From Candidatus Caenarcanales bacterium (GTDB lineage Bacteria; Cyanobacteriota; Vampirovibrionia; LMEP-6097): a stretch of 11,086 bases of DNA. Under the pieces are notes generated by a model. That model saw nothing but the letters and a program-made list of their open reading frames with translations, did no database searches and was not told the origin of the DNA. The stretch covers positions 1-11,086 of the forward strand of contig JAJTHA010000114.1 in the NCBI GenBank assembly GCA_021299565.1, given 5' to 3'. This document shows positions 1 to 6,561 of this stretch, piece after piece. Position 1 is the stretch's first letter. Every line of letters starts with the position of its first letter. A program made the translations under genes and the position numbers.

Positions 1-311
1 AAAGCACCTAAGGTCTGCATGTTAATAAAATCTTGTTCTTGTTTTCGCTTTAATTCTAATTTAGCTTCTAGTATTGCCCTAGAAACTTGGTTGATTAAAA
101 AGAACTCCGCTGATTTTTTGCCTCTAGCAGTTTGTTTAAATCCTTTTGGAGCAGTTCCGTTTGATAATTTGATGATTTGATCTAAATAGTTAGCCAATTG
201 GTTAAAGCCTTGTGCCAAAGCCCGTCTTGATAATTGCTTAATAGCGTATTTAGAATACCTATTTACTAGGTCGCTGATTTTAAGATGATGAGTGGGAGAC
301 TTTTTAACCAC
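1..311 (-). CDS. Hypothetical basic protein, N-terminal part (runs off left edge)
   Basis: A frame stays open for 102 complete codons on the minus strand, from a GTG at 311 to the window edge, with an in-frame TGA a short way upstream of the GTG. No ATG lies between that stop and the coding region, so GTG is the best start. An AGGA at 7 bases before it is one of the few Shine-Dalgarno-like sequences in the window. The product begins VVKKSPTHHLKISDLV and is rich in Lys, Arg and Gln. It is predicted to be mostly helical and soluble, with no signal peptide or membrane segment. I do not recognise the family. It is divergent from the HAD-fold gene at 396 and shares its control region. The C-terminus lies outside the window, so a later domain could still identify it. 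Confidence 0.6.
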   Translation of the reverse strand, partial: MVKKSPTHHLKISDLVNRYSKYAIKQLSRRALAQGFNQLANYLDQIIKLSNGTAPKGFKQTARGKKSAEFFLINQVSRAILEAKLELKRKQEQDFINMQTLGA

Positions 312-334
312 TTTGAGTCCTAGATAATTGCCTC

Positions 335-360
335 AATATATAATAACCCGCCCTTGCCAA
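335..360 (-). promoter_or_regulatory. Weak candidate promoter for the 311(-) gene
   Basis: On the minus strand TTGGCA (360-355) is followed after 14 bases by TATATT (340-335). The spacing is short, so this is weak. The TTGGCA overlaps almost base for base the TTGCCA -35 of the opposite promoter, so the two divergent units would compete for polymerase if both are real. Confidence 0.25.
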
Positions 361-382
361 ACACATTACGTATTGCTATAAT
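354..382 (+). promoter_or_regulatory. Sigma70-type promoter of the HAD gene, extended -10
   Basis: TTGCCA (354-359), a 17-base spacer and a perfect TATAAT (377-382) preceded by TGC, making an extended -10 (TGCTATAAT). The start codon lies only 13 bases after the -10, so the predicted transcript begins near 389-390 with a leader of about 6 bases and no Shine-Dalgarno sequence. The same -35, spacing and GGTTA transcript start recur at the 7606 gene. Confidence 0.8.
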
Positions 383-395
383 AGTTTTTGGTTAA

Positions 396-1460
396 ATGGT
401 TACGGGCTTATTCGATAAATTCAAGCCTAGTAGAAGCACAACTAGTGATGTCGACAAGATATCTTCTGGCCGTGTTTCCAAAAAATCACGTGCAAATAAA
501 TCAATAGAGACTAGAGGACCTTCTAGATCGGACATCAAAACTCTTAGTAAGGCCAATATCAGATTCCAGGGTAATCCTGAAGATAGAGTAATTATTTTTG
601 ATGTGGATGAGACATTAGTCGCTGGTGACAAAATGAGCCCAAAAAAACTTAAGAAACTTAGCAAACAAATTAATTCCATGGGTGATAGAAAGCTCGTCAC
701 TATCAAAGCTGATGATCCGCGCAATACTCTTAAAGAAGATATTAGTTATGTTCTGAGACCTGGTGTTAAAGAGGTTCTACAAGATCTTACGAGTAAGGGC
801 TATATTATAATCGCCTCAACAAGAAACTACAGAGAATACGGAAAAACAATTGTTAACTCTGATCCATCGATCAAACCATATATCACTGCAACTTTAGGAA
901 GAGAAGATCTTGAGTCTGACTTGAACAAAGACTTCACAAAATTTCCTGATCATCCGGATAATTTAGGATTAATCACCAAGATCAAAGCTACTGCTCATAA
1001 GGTTTTTGTGGCAAGTCCAAGTTTTGCTTTTTCAAAAGTCAAATCATTTTTTACTGGAGAAAATGTGCGCTGGAGTCCAGGACAAGGTGAACTTGGTAAG
1101 CATCCTCCTGCGATGATAGATCTTGCTATTGCTCAAGATCCGAGCAAAGCAGCTGTCTTAAAGGGTCTCAAACCTTCTAGAATTTTGGTTGACAATAAAG
1201 CAGAAAGAGAAACCACTGATAGTCTTAAATCTGGTACTTGGGTAGAAATCAGTCCTAATGTTGTTCGAGAAGAGGGCGATGAAGTGACAGAGTTTACGCC
1301 GACTTCTGTAGAACCCAAAACTGCTGATGGTGAGTATGTTTGGGTCAAACAAGTGAAAGACGGCATAGAGCGTGGCTGGAAAAAACAACTGGAGCTTTTG
1401 AAGCAAGCTAAAGATGCTGATGAGGTTGCTAGGCAAGATGAGTTAAAGTTAGCAGCGTGA
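396..1460 (+). CDS. FCP1/NIF-like HAD-fold phosphatase, substrate unknown
   Basis: 354 residues. Residues 1-60 are a Lys/Arg/Ser-rich, probably disordered tail. The HAD core starts with IIFDVDETLV, where D69 would be the nucleophile and D71 the general acid of DxDxT. LRPGVKEVLQDL (from 120) leads to strand IIASTRNYREYG (138-149), with motif II at S141/T142, as in the FCP1/SCP (NLI-interacting factor) branch. Motif IV is probably ILVDNKAE (263-270), giving Asp-Asn where the family usually has Asp-Asp. An inserted segment of about 90 residues (170-260) is longer than in minimal FCP1 domains, and residues 320-350 form a charged helix. It lacks a signal peptide and is probably cytosolic. FCP1-type enzymes act on phosphoproteins or small phosphate esters; the substrate here cannot be read from sequence. 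The ATG is fixed by the promoter just upstream. Confidence 0.75.
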   Translation: MVTGLFDKFKPSRSTTSDVDKISSGRVSKKSRANKSIETRGPSRSDIKTLSKANIRFQGNPEDRVIIFDVDETLVAGDKMSPKKLKKLSKQINSMGDRKLVTIKADDPRNTLKEDISYVLRPGVKEVLQDLTSKGYIIIASTRNYREYGKTIVNSDPSIKPYITATLGREDLESDLNKDFTKFPDHPDNLGLITKIKATAHKVFVASPSFAFSKVKSFFTGENVRWSPGQGELGKHPPAMIDLAIAQDPSKAAVLKGLKPSRILVDNKAERETTDSLKSGTWVEISPNVVREEGDEVTEFTPTSVEPKTADGEYVWVKQVKDGIERGWKKQLELLKQAKDADEVARQDELKLAA

Positions 1461-1465
1461 TTTTG

Positions 1466-1564
1466 TTTAAAGTCATCGCGAGCCTCCGCAGGAGGCGTGG
1501 CGATCCAGCTACCTAATGCATTCTGGACTGCTACGCCGCTATCGCGGCTCGCAGTGACTTTAAA
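1466..1564. repeat. 99-base imperfect palindrome, REP/MITE-like intergenic element
   Basis: The outer arms TTTAAAGTCATCGCGAGCC (1466-1484) and GGCTCGCAGTGACTTTAAA (1546-1564) pair over 19 positions with one C-A mismatch and one G-T wobble. Inner arms 1494-1508 and 1523-1537 (GGCGT...TCCAG with CTGGA...ACGCC) pair with one mismatch and two wobbles around a 14-base loop. A mini-hairpin TCC-GCA-GGA lies at 1485-1493. The element is GC-richer than its surroundings and fills the gap between two convergent genes. The core, GCGAGCC followed by GGCGTGGCGATCC, is reminiscent from memory of the dispersed palindromic repeat families of many bacterial genomes. There is no T-tract, so it is not a classical terminator, though it could block read-through or stabilise 3' ends. 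No second copy is in the window. Confidence 0.75.
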
Positions 1565-1590
1565 GTGAAGACTTAGGCGTCCCGAATGAA

Positions 1591-3132
1591 TTAAAGCACT
1601 TCTATAAAGGTTTCTTCTGAATAACCTGAATCTAAATCAGTAACTGTAATTGGGATTTCGGCATATTGAAGATCATTTAGCTCAGGAAATTCTGCAACAA
1701 ACTTTTCTAGGGGAGCCAAAATTACATCGATTCTTCTAGATTTACCTACAAAGCTTATAGTCTCTGGTGCAAATTGAATTAGATCTGGATAACTAGAACT
1801 AAAGCTCAAATTACGAGTCTCGCCTTTAAATAAATTCACTATCTTCATTTTATAGCGAGCAAATCTACCGTTGTAAGCAAAAGCCGTTCTATTAAGTACT
1901 CTGCCTCCAAGAATAAAAGTTTGGGTGCCTGGTTCTCCGTCACTACCACCGCTACCACTAGAGTTATTGGTTTCAAAATTAAGATCAGTGCTAGAGCCAG
2001 CTGAAACAGTTATTCTTAGGGCATTTGTAACACCTTTGTCTAGATCTTTGGTGATCAGCATTTGATTCTTGTCGCCCATATAAAACCCGGTGTTCATTTG
2101 ACTAGCTTTAATTGGAGTGTGACTACCAATAGAGGAGCCTTCTATAAAATCAGAATTGATGGGCTCAGCGTAAACAATATATTGTCCAGGTACAAGATTA
2201 GGGATAATGAATTTTCCTTGTCCTTTGCCATCAACATCACTTGGACAAGCTACAGCTTTCTTGCGTGGATTTGTGTCGTCTGCTTTGAAAGCAACGATAT
2301 TCACACCTTTGAGAGCTTTGCCGTTTTTCAATAATTTACCAGTGATTTTACCAAAAGTACTAGAATCACTAGAGCTTGGATAAGCTGATTTAACAGAAGC
2401 GATATCATCTTGCTGCAGTTCTACAAGAGGGTTTGCGGCGACTGGAAACATCACCGGCACATCGGTCAGTTCGTTATAGCTAATTTCTCCGCGACCAGCT
2501 TTGATAAAACCATCATTGTTTCCGCCTTGAGTGTGATCAAGACCAAACATATGAGCAAACTCATGAAGTATAGTTGTTCTAAAAATTGAACGAACGCCAG
2601 CTGCGTTTTCATTTAAAACATCTTGTTGAAACAAATAACCATTGAAAAACGACATTGATTCTTCTATATTTGAGAAATTATTCGAATAAAAAGTAGCCCC
2701 AGCAAATCCTAAAACAGAATTTTTGCTGCTAGCTCCATAAAGGTCTTCGATGATAGAACCGTCAGCATCCCAAATTACAGGGCTGAAACCATTTGGGTCA
2801 GAGGGGTTGAGAAAACTATTGTAGTCATTGTTGGCATTGATATCCTCATTCAGTAAGCCATCTCCTACTTTGTCAAATTCAATTGCTCCTTGAGCTGCCC
2901 ACATGTCTAATACTTCTTCTACATAGCCGATAGCTTCACTAGAATTAATCTCACCGACAGCACCTTTGTCGACTTTATATTTGAAAATAGCTTTATTTCC
3001 GGTTTTTGCATAAACTGGAAATTTTACATCACCAAAAAGTGTTTCATAAGGCAAAATACTTGCTGCATGAGCATCTATAGCTACAGAAATAATAAGCGCT
3101 GCAGTGATAATAAATTTGCTAATCTTGATCAT
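1591..3132 (-). CDS. Secreted matrixin-like zinc metalloprotease (M10-type motif)
   Basis: 513 residues. A Sec signal peptide (1-23: Lys-containing start, hydrophobic core, AHA before A24) sends it out of the cytoplasm. The catalytic domain (about 35-250) carries the full metzincin zinc motif HEFAHMFGLDH (190-200), with H190, H194 and H200 as ligands and E191 as the catalytic base. A downstream VMFP (227-230) is suited to be the Met-turn. Residues 261-330 form a carboxypeptidase-regulatory-like beta domain (ITGKLLKNGKALKGVNIVAF ... GKFIIPNLVPGQYIVYAEP). After a Gly/Ser-rich linker (about 389-402), a C-terminal beta-rich domain (405-513) is unrecognised. It probably degrades extracellular or periplasmic protein. 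No pro-domain cysteine switch is evident, and C296 is the only cysteine seen. It follows the small exported-protein gene by 21 bases but has its own -10 in that gap. Confidence 0.85.
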   Translation of the reverse strand: MIKISKFIITAALIISVAIDAHAASILPYETLFGDVKFPVYAKTGNKAIFKYKVDKGAVGEINSSEAIGYVEEVLDMWAAQGAIEFDKVGDGLLNEDINANNDYNSFLNPSDPNGFSPVIWDADGSIIEDLYGASSKNSVLGFAGATFYSNNFSNIEESMSFFNGYLFQQDVLNENAAGVRSIFRTTILHEFAHMFGLDHTQGGNNDGFIKAGRGEISYNELTDVPVMFPVAANPLVELQQDDIASVKSAYPSSSDSSTFGKITGKLLKNGKALKGVNIVAFKADDTNPRKKAVACPSDVDGKGQGKFIIPNLVPGQYIVYAEPINSDFIEGSSIGSHTPIKASQMNTGFYMGDKNQMLITKDLDKGVTNALRITVSAGSSTDLNFETNNSSGSGGSDGEPGTQTFILGGRVLNRTAFAYNGRFARYKMKIVNLFKGETRNLSFSSSYPDLIQFAPETISFVGKSRRIDVILAPLEKFVAEFPELNDLQYAEIPITVTDLDSGYSEETFIEVL

Positions 3133-3140
3133 TAAAATAG

Positions 3141-3149
3141 ATTATAGCT
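3141..3149 (-). promoter_or_regulatory. Internal -10 (AGCTATAAT) for the protease gene
   Basis: Between the stop of the 3588(-) gene and the protease ATG, the minus strand reads AGC-TATAAT (3149-3141). The hexamer matches consensus perfectly and ends 8 bases before the ATG at 3132. No good -35 is visible. If used, the protease mRNA would be leaderless or nearly so and could be made independently of the upstream gene. No Shine-Dalgarno sequence precedes the ATG. Confidence 0.5.
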
Positions 3150-3153
3150 TTTA

Positions 3154-3588
3154 TTAATTAATTCTTTTGATAAGTCTTGAGACTGCGTCTCCATAACTAA
3201 GTTTGAGCCCAAAAATTTCACCAGTTGATTCTCTTTTGACAGTGAGTTCTCGCATTGGAAAACTTATAGATTCTATGACAAGATCTTCTGCTATTTCATC
3301 ACCGATACCATAGGATACGGCCTCTGTATACAGCTCACTAGCTCTAGTGTTGGTTGATCTTTTAATTAATGCTCTAGCATTAGTATTAGTGCCAAAAATT
3401 GAAACTACATAAAACTCATCTTGATCTGGTCTGATGTTTTCGCTAACCAATTCATAAAAAATTTTTTGCCCATCGCCAGTTAGTTTGGGTGCTTTGCCTT
3501 GAGGCACAAAGACATCGTCATTGGCATTTACGGCCAATGAAACAAGTGTGCTGGATAGTACTATTAAGACTCTCAAGAGACTCAACAT
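3154..3588 (-). CDS. Small exported protein with GspC/PilP-like domain
   Basis: 144 residues. A signal peptide (1-22, ending VNA before N23) predicts export; the mature part has no cysteine and no further membrane segment. Residues 59-130 run FYVVSIFGTNTNARALIK ... YGIGDEIAEDLVIESISF ... ELTVKRESTGEIFGLKL. This order (a strand with Gly, an Ala-Leu-Ile strand, 'GDxI', an 'I..I' strand, a 'V.R...G' hairpin, then 'L.L') resembles the homology region of type II secretion GspC and the type IV pilus protein PilP. That resemblance is my pattern reading, not a proven match. The N-terminal anchor and PDZ or coiled-coil part of GspC are absent. Its neighbour 21 bases downstream encodes a secreted protease, a typical type II secretion cargo class, which makes a link attractive but unproven. 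The start is the only ATG. Confidence 0.7.
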   Translation of the reverse strand: MLSLLRVLIVLSSTLVSLAVNANDDVFVPQGKAPKLTGDGQKIFYELVSENIRPDQDEFYVVSIFGTNTNARALIKRSTNTRASELYTEAVSYGIGDEIAEDLVIESISFPMRELTVKRESTGEIFGLKLSYGDAVSRLIKRIN

Positions 3589-3594
3589 ATATTT

Positions 3595-3625
3595 ATATTA
3601 TTCCACGGATGTGGCTCGCCTACAA
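3595..3625 (-). promoter_or_regulatory. Candidate promoter for the 3588(-) gene
   Basis: On the minus strand, TAATAT (3600-3595) ends 6 bases before the ATG at 3588, so transcription starting at the usual distance would begin on the A of the ATG. A possible -35, TTGTAG (3625-3620), lies at a long 19-base spacing. The call rests mostly on the -10 position. Confidence 0.35.
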
Positions 3626-3645
3626 ATCCCACAGATAATAACCTA

Positions 3646-3674
3646 ATGACAGCTTCAACTTTTGTGCTTACAAT
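3646..3674 (+). promoter_or_regulatory. Sigma70-type promoter of nuoN
   Basis: ATGACA (3646-3651, five of six to consensus), a 17-base spacer and TACAAT (3669-3674, five of six). The -10 ends 8 bases before the ATG at 3683, predicting a leaderless or one- to two-base leader mRNA. This decides the start: the in-frame TTG at 3662 lies upstream of the -10, so it would not be in this transcript. Confidence 0.65.
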
Positions 3675-3682
3675 TGAGTTCT

Positions 3683-5164
3683 ATGAATCTATCACTTATA
3701 GCTCAATTACTTAGTCCAGAACTTATTATCGTCGTGGGGATTTTGCTTAGCCTGATTTTTTCTGTATTTAACAAATTGAAAAATCACACAGCTGGAATTA
3801 CTGCTGTGTTTTTTGCCTTGGCTAGTCTTGCTTGCCTCAAGCTTTTGGGTACAAAGCCAACCCCAATAATGTTTGGTAGTTTTAATAGCGATGCTTTATC
3901 AGTGTTTTTTAGGTTTTTGATTTATTCGGTTAGTTTCGTGATTGTTTTGTCTTCGCAACGATATCTCAAAGTAATCGAAAGCCCAGCTGAATACTATCCG
4001 ATTTTTCTAGGAGCTTCACTAGGAGCAGGTTTGCTTACTGGGGTTAATGACTTATTGTTTTTATTTGTAGCACTAGAAACTTTGGGGCTGTGTGCGATTT
4101 TGCTTGCTTCATACGCAAGACTCAATAAAGGTTCTAATGAAGCTGGTATCAAATACTTAGTAAGTTCGTCTGTAGCAACTTCTATTTTACTTTTGGGAAT
4201 TGCTTTTATTTATGGTCTTACCGGCGCTACCAACTTCAAACAAGTTTCATCAATACTTGCAAATCTAAATGCTTTCGGATTGGTCTCAATGCCACTTTTG
4301 ATCTTGATTTCAGTTTGTTTTATTTTTTCTATCGCCTTTAAATTAGGCGCAGTACCTTTTCATAATTGGTCCCCAGATGTATATCAAGGAGCTCCAACTA
4401 CTACTACTGTTTTTCTTTCTGTGGTCTCTAAGACCGCAGCTTTTGGGCTTGCAATTAGATTATTTACTTCTCTAATTGTCACTGATCTAAATTTTGTTCT
4501 ATTCTCAACAATCGCAATCGCTTCTATTATTCTTGGTAATTACGTTGGTCTTGTGCAGATGCTGTCTAGAGGCTCGCTCAAAAGATTACTGGCTTATTCT
4601 TCAATTGCTCAGGCGGGTTATTTATTGATTGGGCTTGCTGTTTGTAATCAAGAAAGCATCAGTGGTCTTATTAACTATTTGACTATTTATGCGATCATGA
4701 ACACCGGCGCTTTTCTGGGTGCTATTTATTTCGAGCAAGTGGCTCATAGTGACAAGATTTATGACTACGCTGGTTTAATTCAAAAGCGTCCTTTGGCGAC
4801 TATCGCTACATCGCTTTGCTTAATTAATCTTGCAGGTCTACCTTTTATACCAGCTGGTTTCATTGCTAAATTTTTCTTGTTCTCTTCAGCGTTTGCTTCA
4901 GGAACTGGTCTAGGACAGCTTTTGGCAATAGTTGGTTTACTTGGATCTTTAGTTGCACTTTTCTATTATTTGTATTTTGTCAAAATCATGGTGGTAGATG
5001 CTCCTTCTACTGCTGTCAAACAGCTTGATGACACTGTCTGTCCAGGGCTTGGTATCAAATCTGCTTTTGTTTTGACATTATTGGTTTTGATTGATGTTGG
5101 AGTTTTTGGCATGCAGCTTTTAGGTGAGATCTCTAATTCTATTGCTGCTTCAGTTTTAGGTTAG
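3683..5164 (+). CDS. nuoN: NADH-quinone oxidoreductase subunit N (complex I antiporter-like subunit)
   Basis: 493 residues with about 13-14 hydrophobic helices. It is one of the three antiporter-like proton-pumping subunits in the membrane arm of complex I (NuoN, equivalent to NdhB in cyanobacteria). Family signatures are clear: FLFVALETLGL with Glu132, EAGIKYL with Lys157, FKLGAVPFHNWSPDVYQGAP with Lys220, VVSKTAAF with Lys250, SLKRLLAYSSIAQAGY, and AGLPFIPAGFIAKF with Lys396. These charged residues fall within a few positions of E. coli NuoN Glu133, Lys217, Lys247 and Lys395. This numbering supports the ATG at 3683 over the in-frame TTG seven codons upstream. The gene stands alone, flanked by opposite-strand genes, rather than ending a nuoA-N operon; a lone ndhB is typical of cyanobacteria. 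It converges on the next gene with a 7-base gap and no visible terminator. Confidence 0.95.
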   Translation: MNLSLIAQLLSPELIIVVGILLSLIFSVFNKLKNHTAGITAVFFALASLACLKLLGTKPTPIMFGSFNSDALSVFFRFLIYSVSFVIVLSSQRYLKVIESPAEYYPIFLGASLGAGLLTGVNDLLFLFVALETLGLCAILLASYARLNKGSNEAGIKYLVSSSVATSILLLGIAFIYGLTGATNFKQVSSILANLNAFGLVSMPLLILISVCFIFSIAFKLGAVPFHNWSPDVYQGAPTTTTVFLSVVSKTAAFGLAIRLFTSLIVTDLNFVLFSTIAIASIILGNYVGLVQMLSRGSLKRLLAYSSIAQAGYLLIGLAVCNQESISGLINYLTIYAIMNTGAFLGAIYFEQVAHSDKIYDYAGLIQKRPLATIATSLCLINLAGLPFIPAGFIAKFFLFSSAFASGTGLGQLLAIVGLLGSLVALFYYLYFVKIMVVDAPSTAVKQLDDTVCPGLGIKSAFVLTLLVLIDVGVFGMQLLGEISNSIAASVLG

Positions 5165-5171
5165 ATTGAAT

Positions 5172-6461
5172 TTACTTCGCTTTTCTTAGTATCAATTCTG
5201 TTGGTACTGTTGCTTTATCGAAATAACCACTTTTGCCCTCAATAAAATTACCCATTTTGTCAAAATGACCAATTTGTGCTGTATAACCCTTTGTATAAGC
5301 TCCTTGTAAAAGATTCATGACTAAACCAAAGTCCAATAAACCTTTTTTGCAAATTGAAAAATCGTATTGTTCAGGATTGGCAATTAGCTTCGGCACATCA
5401 ATATCCTTGCTGCTCGAGTTTTCTTTATGGCGGATGAGATAAATCATTTTTCCTCCTGGCATCAATAATTTATCTAATCGGTCAAAAAAATTATCGCCTT
5501 CAAAGATATCATGGCTTAGAAAGGAGCTGATATTTGACATTCTGATTGTTCCTATGGAATTTGCTTCTAGACCTTGATCAAAATCTCTGAAGTCTTTTTG
5601 GATCAATGTGACTCTTTGCGAAAAAACATTTTCACAAATCTCATCTACTATTTCATAGAAACGTTTAACGACATGGGATTTATCTACCAGCAAAAACTTT
5701 CTATCGTGTTCTGTAGATAAAAAATTAGGCATGAAATAAGTAGCCAGATATCCACTGAGTAAATCCAAATACGGAGCATCGTTGGCTAAATCTTCATCAT
5801 GAAGCATAGAAAGATGATCTGAATCTTTTTGATAAGTCTTTTTTAGGCTTTCTAAGGCGAGAAGTTTGAGTAATTGGTCCCTTGTCGTTTTTAATTCAGT
5901 CTCATCACCAGAAACAATTTTTAATTTCTCCTCTAATTCGGCTAATGATTCTTTGATGCTTTCTCGTCCAATTGGATCAAAAAGACTATCTTTTGAAAGC
6001 TTTTCTAAGGTTACTTGAACAAGAATCTCAAAGTTTGGAGAAATAAGTGCACTAGCAGTATAGGTTCTAAGCAAGCGTGAAATTAGTATAGGGTCTTGCT
6101 TTAGGGCTTGAAAAGAAATTGGAAAATCATCAGGGTTAATCTTAAGACCAGTTTCTTTCATTTGATTTAGAAGTGCTTCAATTCTTGCTTTCAATTTATT
6201 TTTATCTAAGGAGACTGGTCTTCTTATGACAAAATCAAAAGCATTAGCAATGACATCTGGAAACCGACTGTCTTCTGAAAAAACACTTGCTTTTCGAATA
6301 GCATTTCTTAGTTGTTCGGCGTTTGCGAAATTGGACCTAGAGTCACCTTCACGCGTGATGGCAATAGCGTTTTCAATGATTTCCTGAGACTCAGCAGGTA
6401 ATTGCCTAAATGCAGCTAGAGCAAAACGAAGATTATCAAAGTTAAAATCGACCTTAGTCAT
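5172..6461 (-). CDS. Protein with degenerate methyltransferase-like C-terminal domain
   Basis: 429 residues, cytosolic, Lys/Glu-rich, with no signal peptide or membrane helix. Residues 1-235 are almost entirely helical and unrecognised. Residues 255-350 follow the strand order of a class I methyltransferase: FLLVDKS (257-263, acidic end of strand 2), VTLIQKDF (284-291, an Asp after strand 3), IGTIRMSNISSFL (strand 4 region) and LLMPGGKMIYLI (332-343, the 'L.PGG' turn). The glycine-rich SAM-binding motif expected before FLLVDKS is not visible; LSGYLATYFMPN stands in its place. SAM binding is therefore doubtful, and a scaffold or pseudo-enzyme role is possible. I chose the ATG at 6461; an in-frame GTG at 6479 would start upstream of the predicted -10 (6475-6470). 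The gene is divergent from the CDF transporter and convergent with nuoN. Confidence 0.65.
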   Translation of the reverse strand: MTKVDFNFDNLRFALAAFRQLPAESQEIIENAIAITREGDSRSNFANAEQLRNAIRKASVFSEDSRFPDVIANAFDFVIRRPVSLDKNKLKARIEALLNQMKETGLKINPDDFPISFQALKQDPILISRLLRTYTASALISPNFEILVQVTLEKLSKDSLFDPIGRESIKESLAELEEKLKIVSGDETELKTTRDQLLKLLALESLKKTYQKDSDHLSMLHDEDLANDAPYLDLLSGYLATYFMPNFLSTEHDRKFLLVDKSHVVKRFYEIVDEICENVFSQRVTLIQKDFRDFDQGLEANSIGTIRMSNISSFLSHDIFEGDNFFDRLDKLLMPGGKMIYLIRHKENSSSKDIDVPKLIANPEQYDFSICKKGLLDFGLVMNLLQGAYTKGYTAQIGHFDKMGNFIEGKSGYFDKATVPTELILRKAK

Positions 6462-6469
6462 CAAGCAAG

Positions 6470-6499
6470 ATAATAGCACGGAAGCGCCTAACTGGTTAA
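6470..6499 (-). promoter_or_regulatory. Candidate extended -10 promoter of the methyltransferase-like gene
   Basis: On the minus strand, TTAACC (6499-6494), an 18-base spacer and TATTAT (6475-6470) preceded by TGC (TGCTATTAT). The -10 ends 8 bases before the ATG at 6461 and there is no Shine-Dalgarno sequence, giving a leaderless architecture. Confidence 0.5.
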
Positions 6500-6539
6500 T
6501 ACCTTAGTGAGAAGCCAGTGTTATCAACGCTTTTTGAGC

Positions 6540-6545
6540 TAGAAT
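6540..6545 (+). promoter_or_regulatory. Candidate -10 (AGC-TAGAAT) of the CDF transporter gene
   Basis: TAGAAT, five of six to consensus, preceded by AGC. It ends 16 bases before the ATG at 6562, so the leader would be about 10 bases; no Shine-Dalgarno sequence is present. The same GCTAGAATTA string occurs at the leuD promoter. No convincing -35 is seen at 16-18 bases upstream. Confidence 0.4.
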
Positions 6546-6561
6546 TAAAGCCACTTTGCAT

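Noticed and set aside
392..724. 110-residue minus-strand ORF opposite the HAD gene
   Set aside because: It is a shadow frame: the plus-strand frame has recognisable HAD motifs and a strong promoter, and the minus frame has none.
3662..3682. TTG start seven codons upstream of the nuoN ATG
   Set aside because: It lies before the predicted -10 (3669-3674), and the conserved charged residues number correctly only from the ATG.
6462..6479. GTG start six codons upstream for the methyltransferase-like gene
   Set aside because: It lies upstream of the predicted TATTAT -10 (6475-6470), so it would be outside the transcript.
6494..6503. GGT-TAAT-ACC inverted repeat in the divergent 6462-6561 region as an operator
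   Set aside because: Three-base arms are too short to distinguish from chance.
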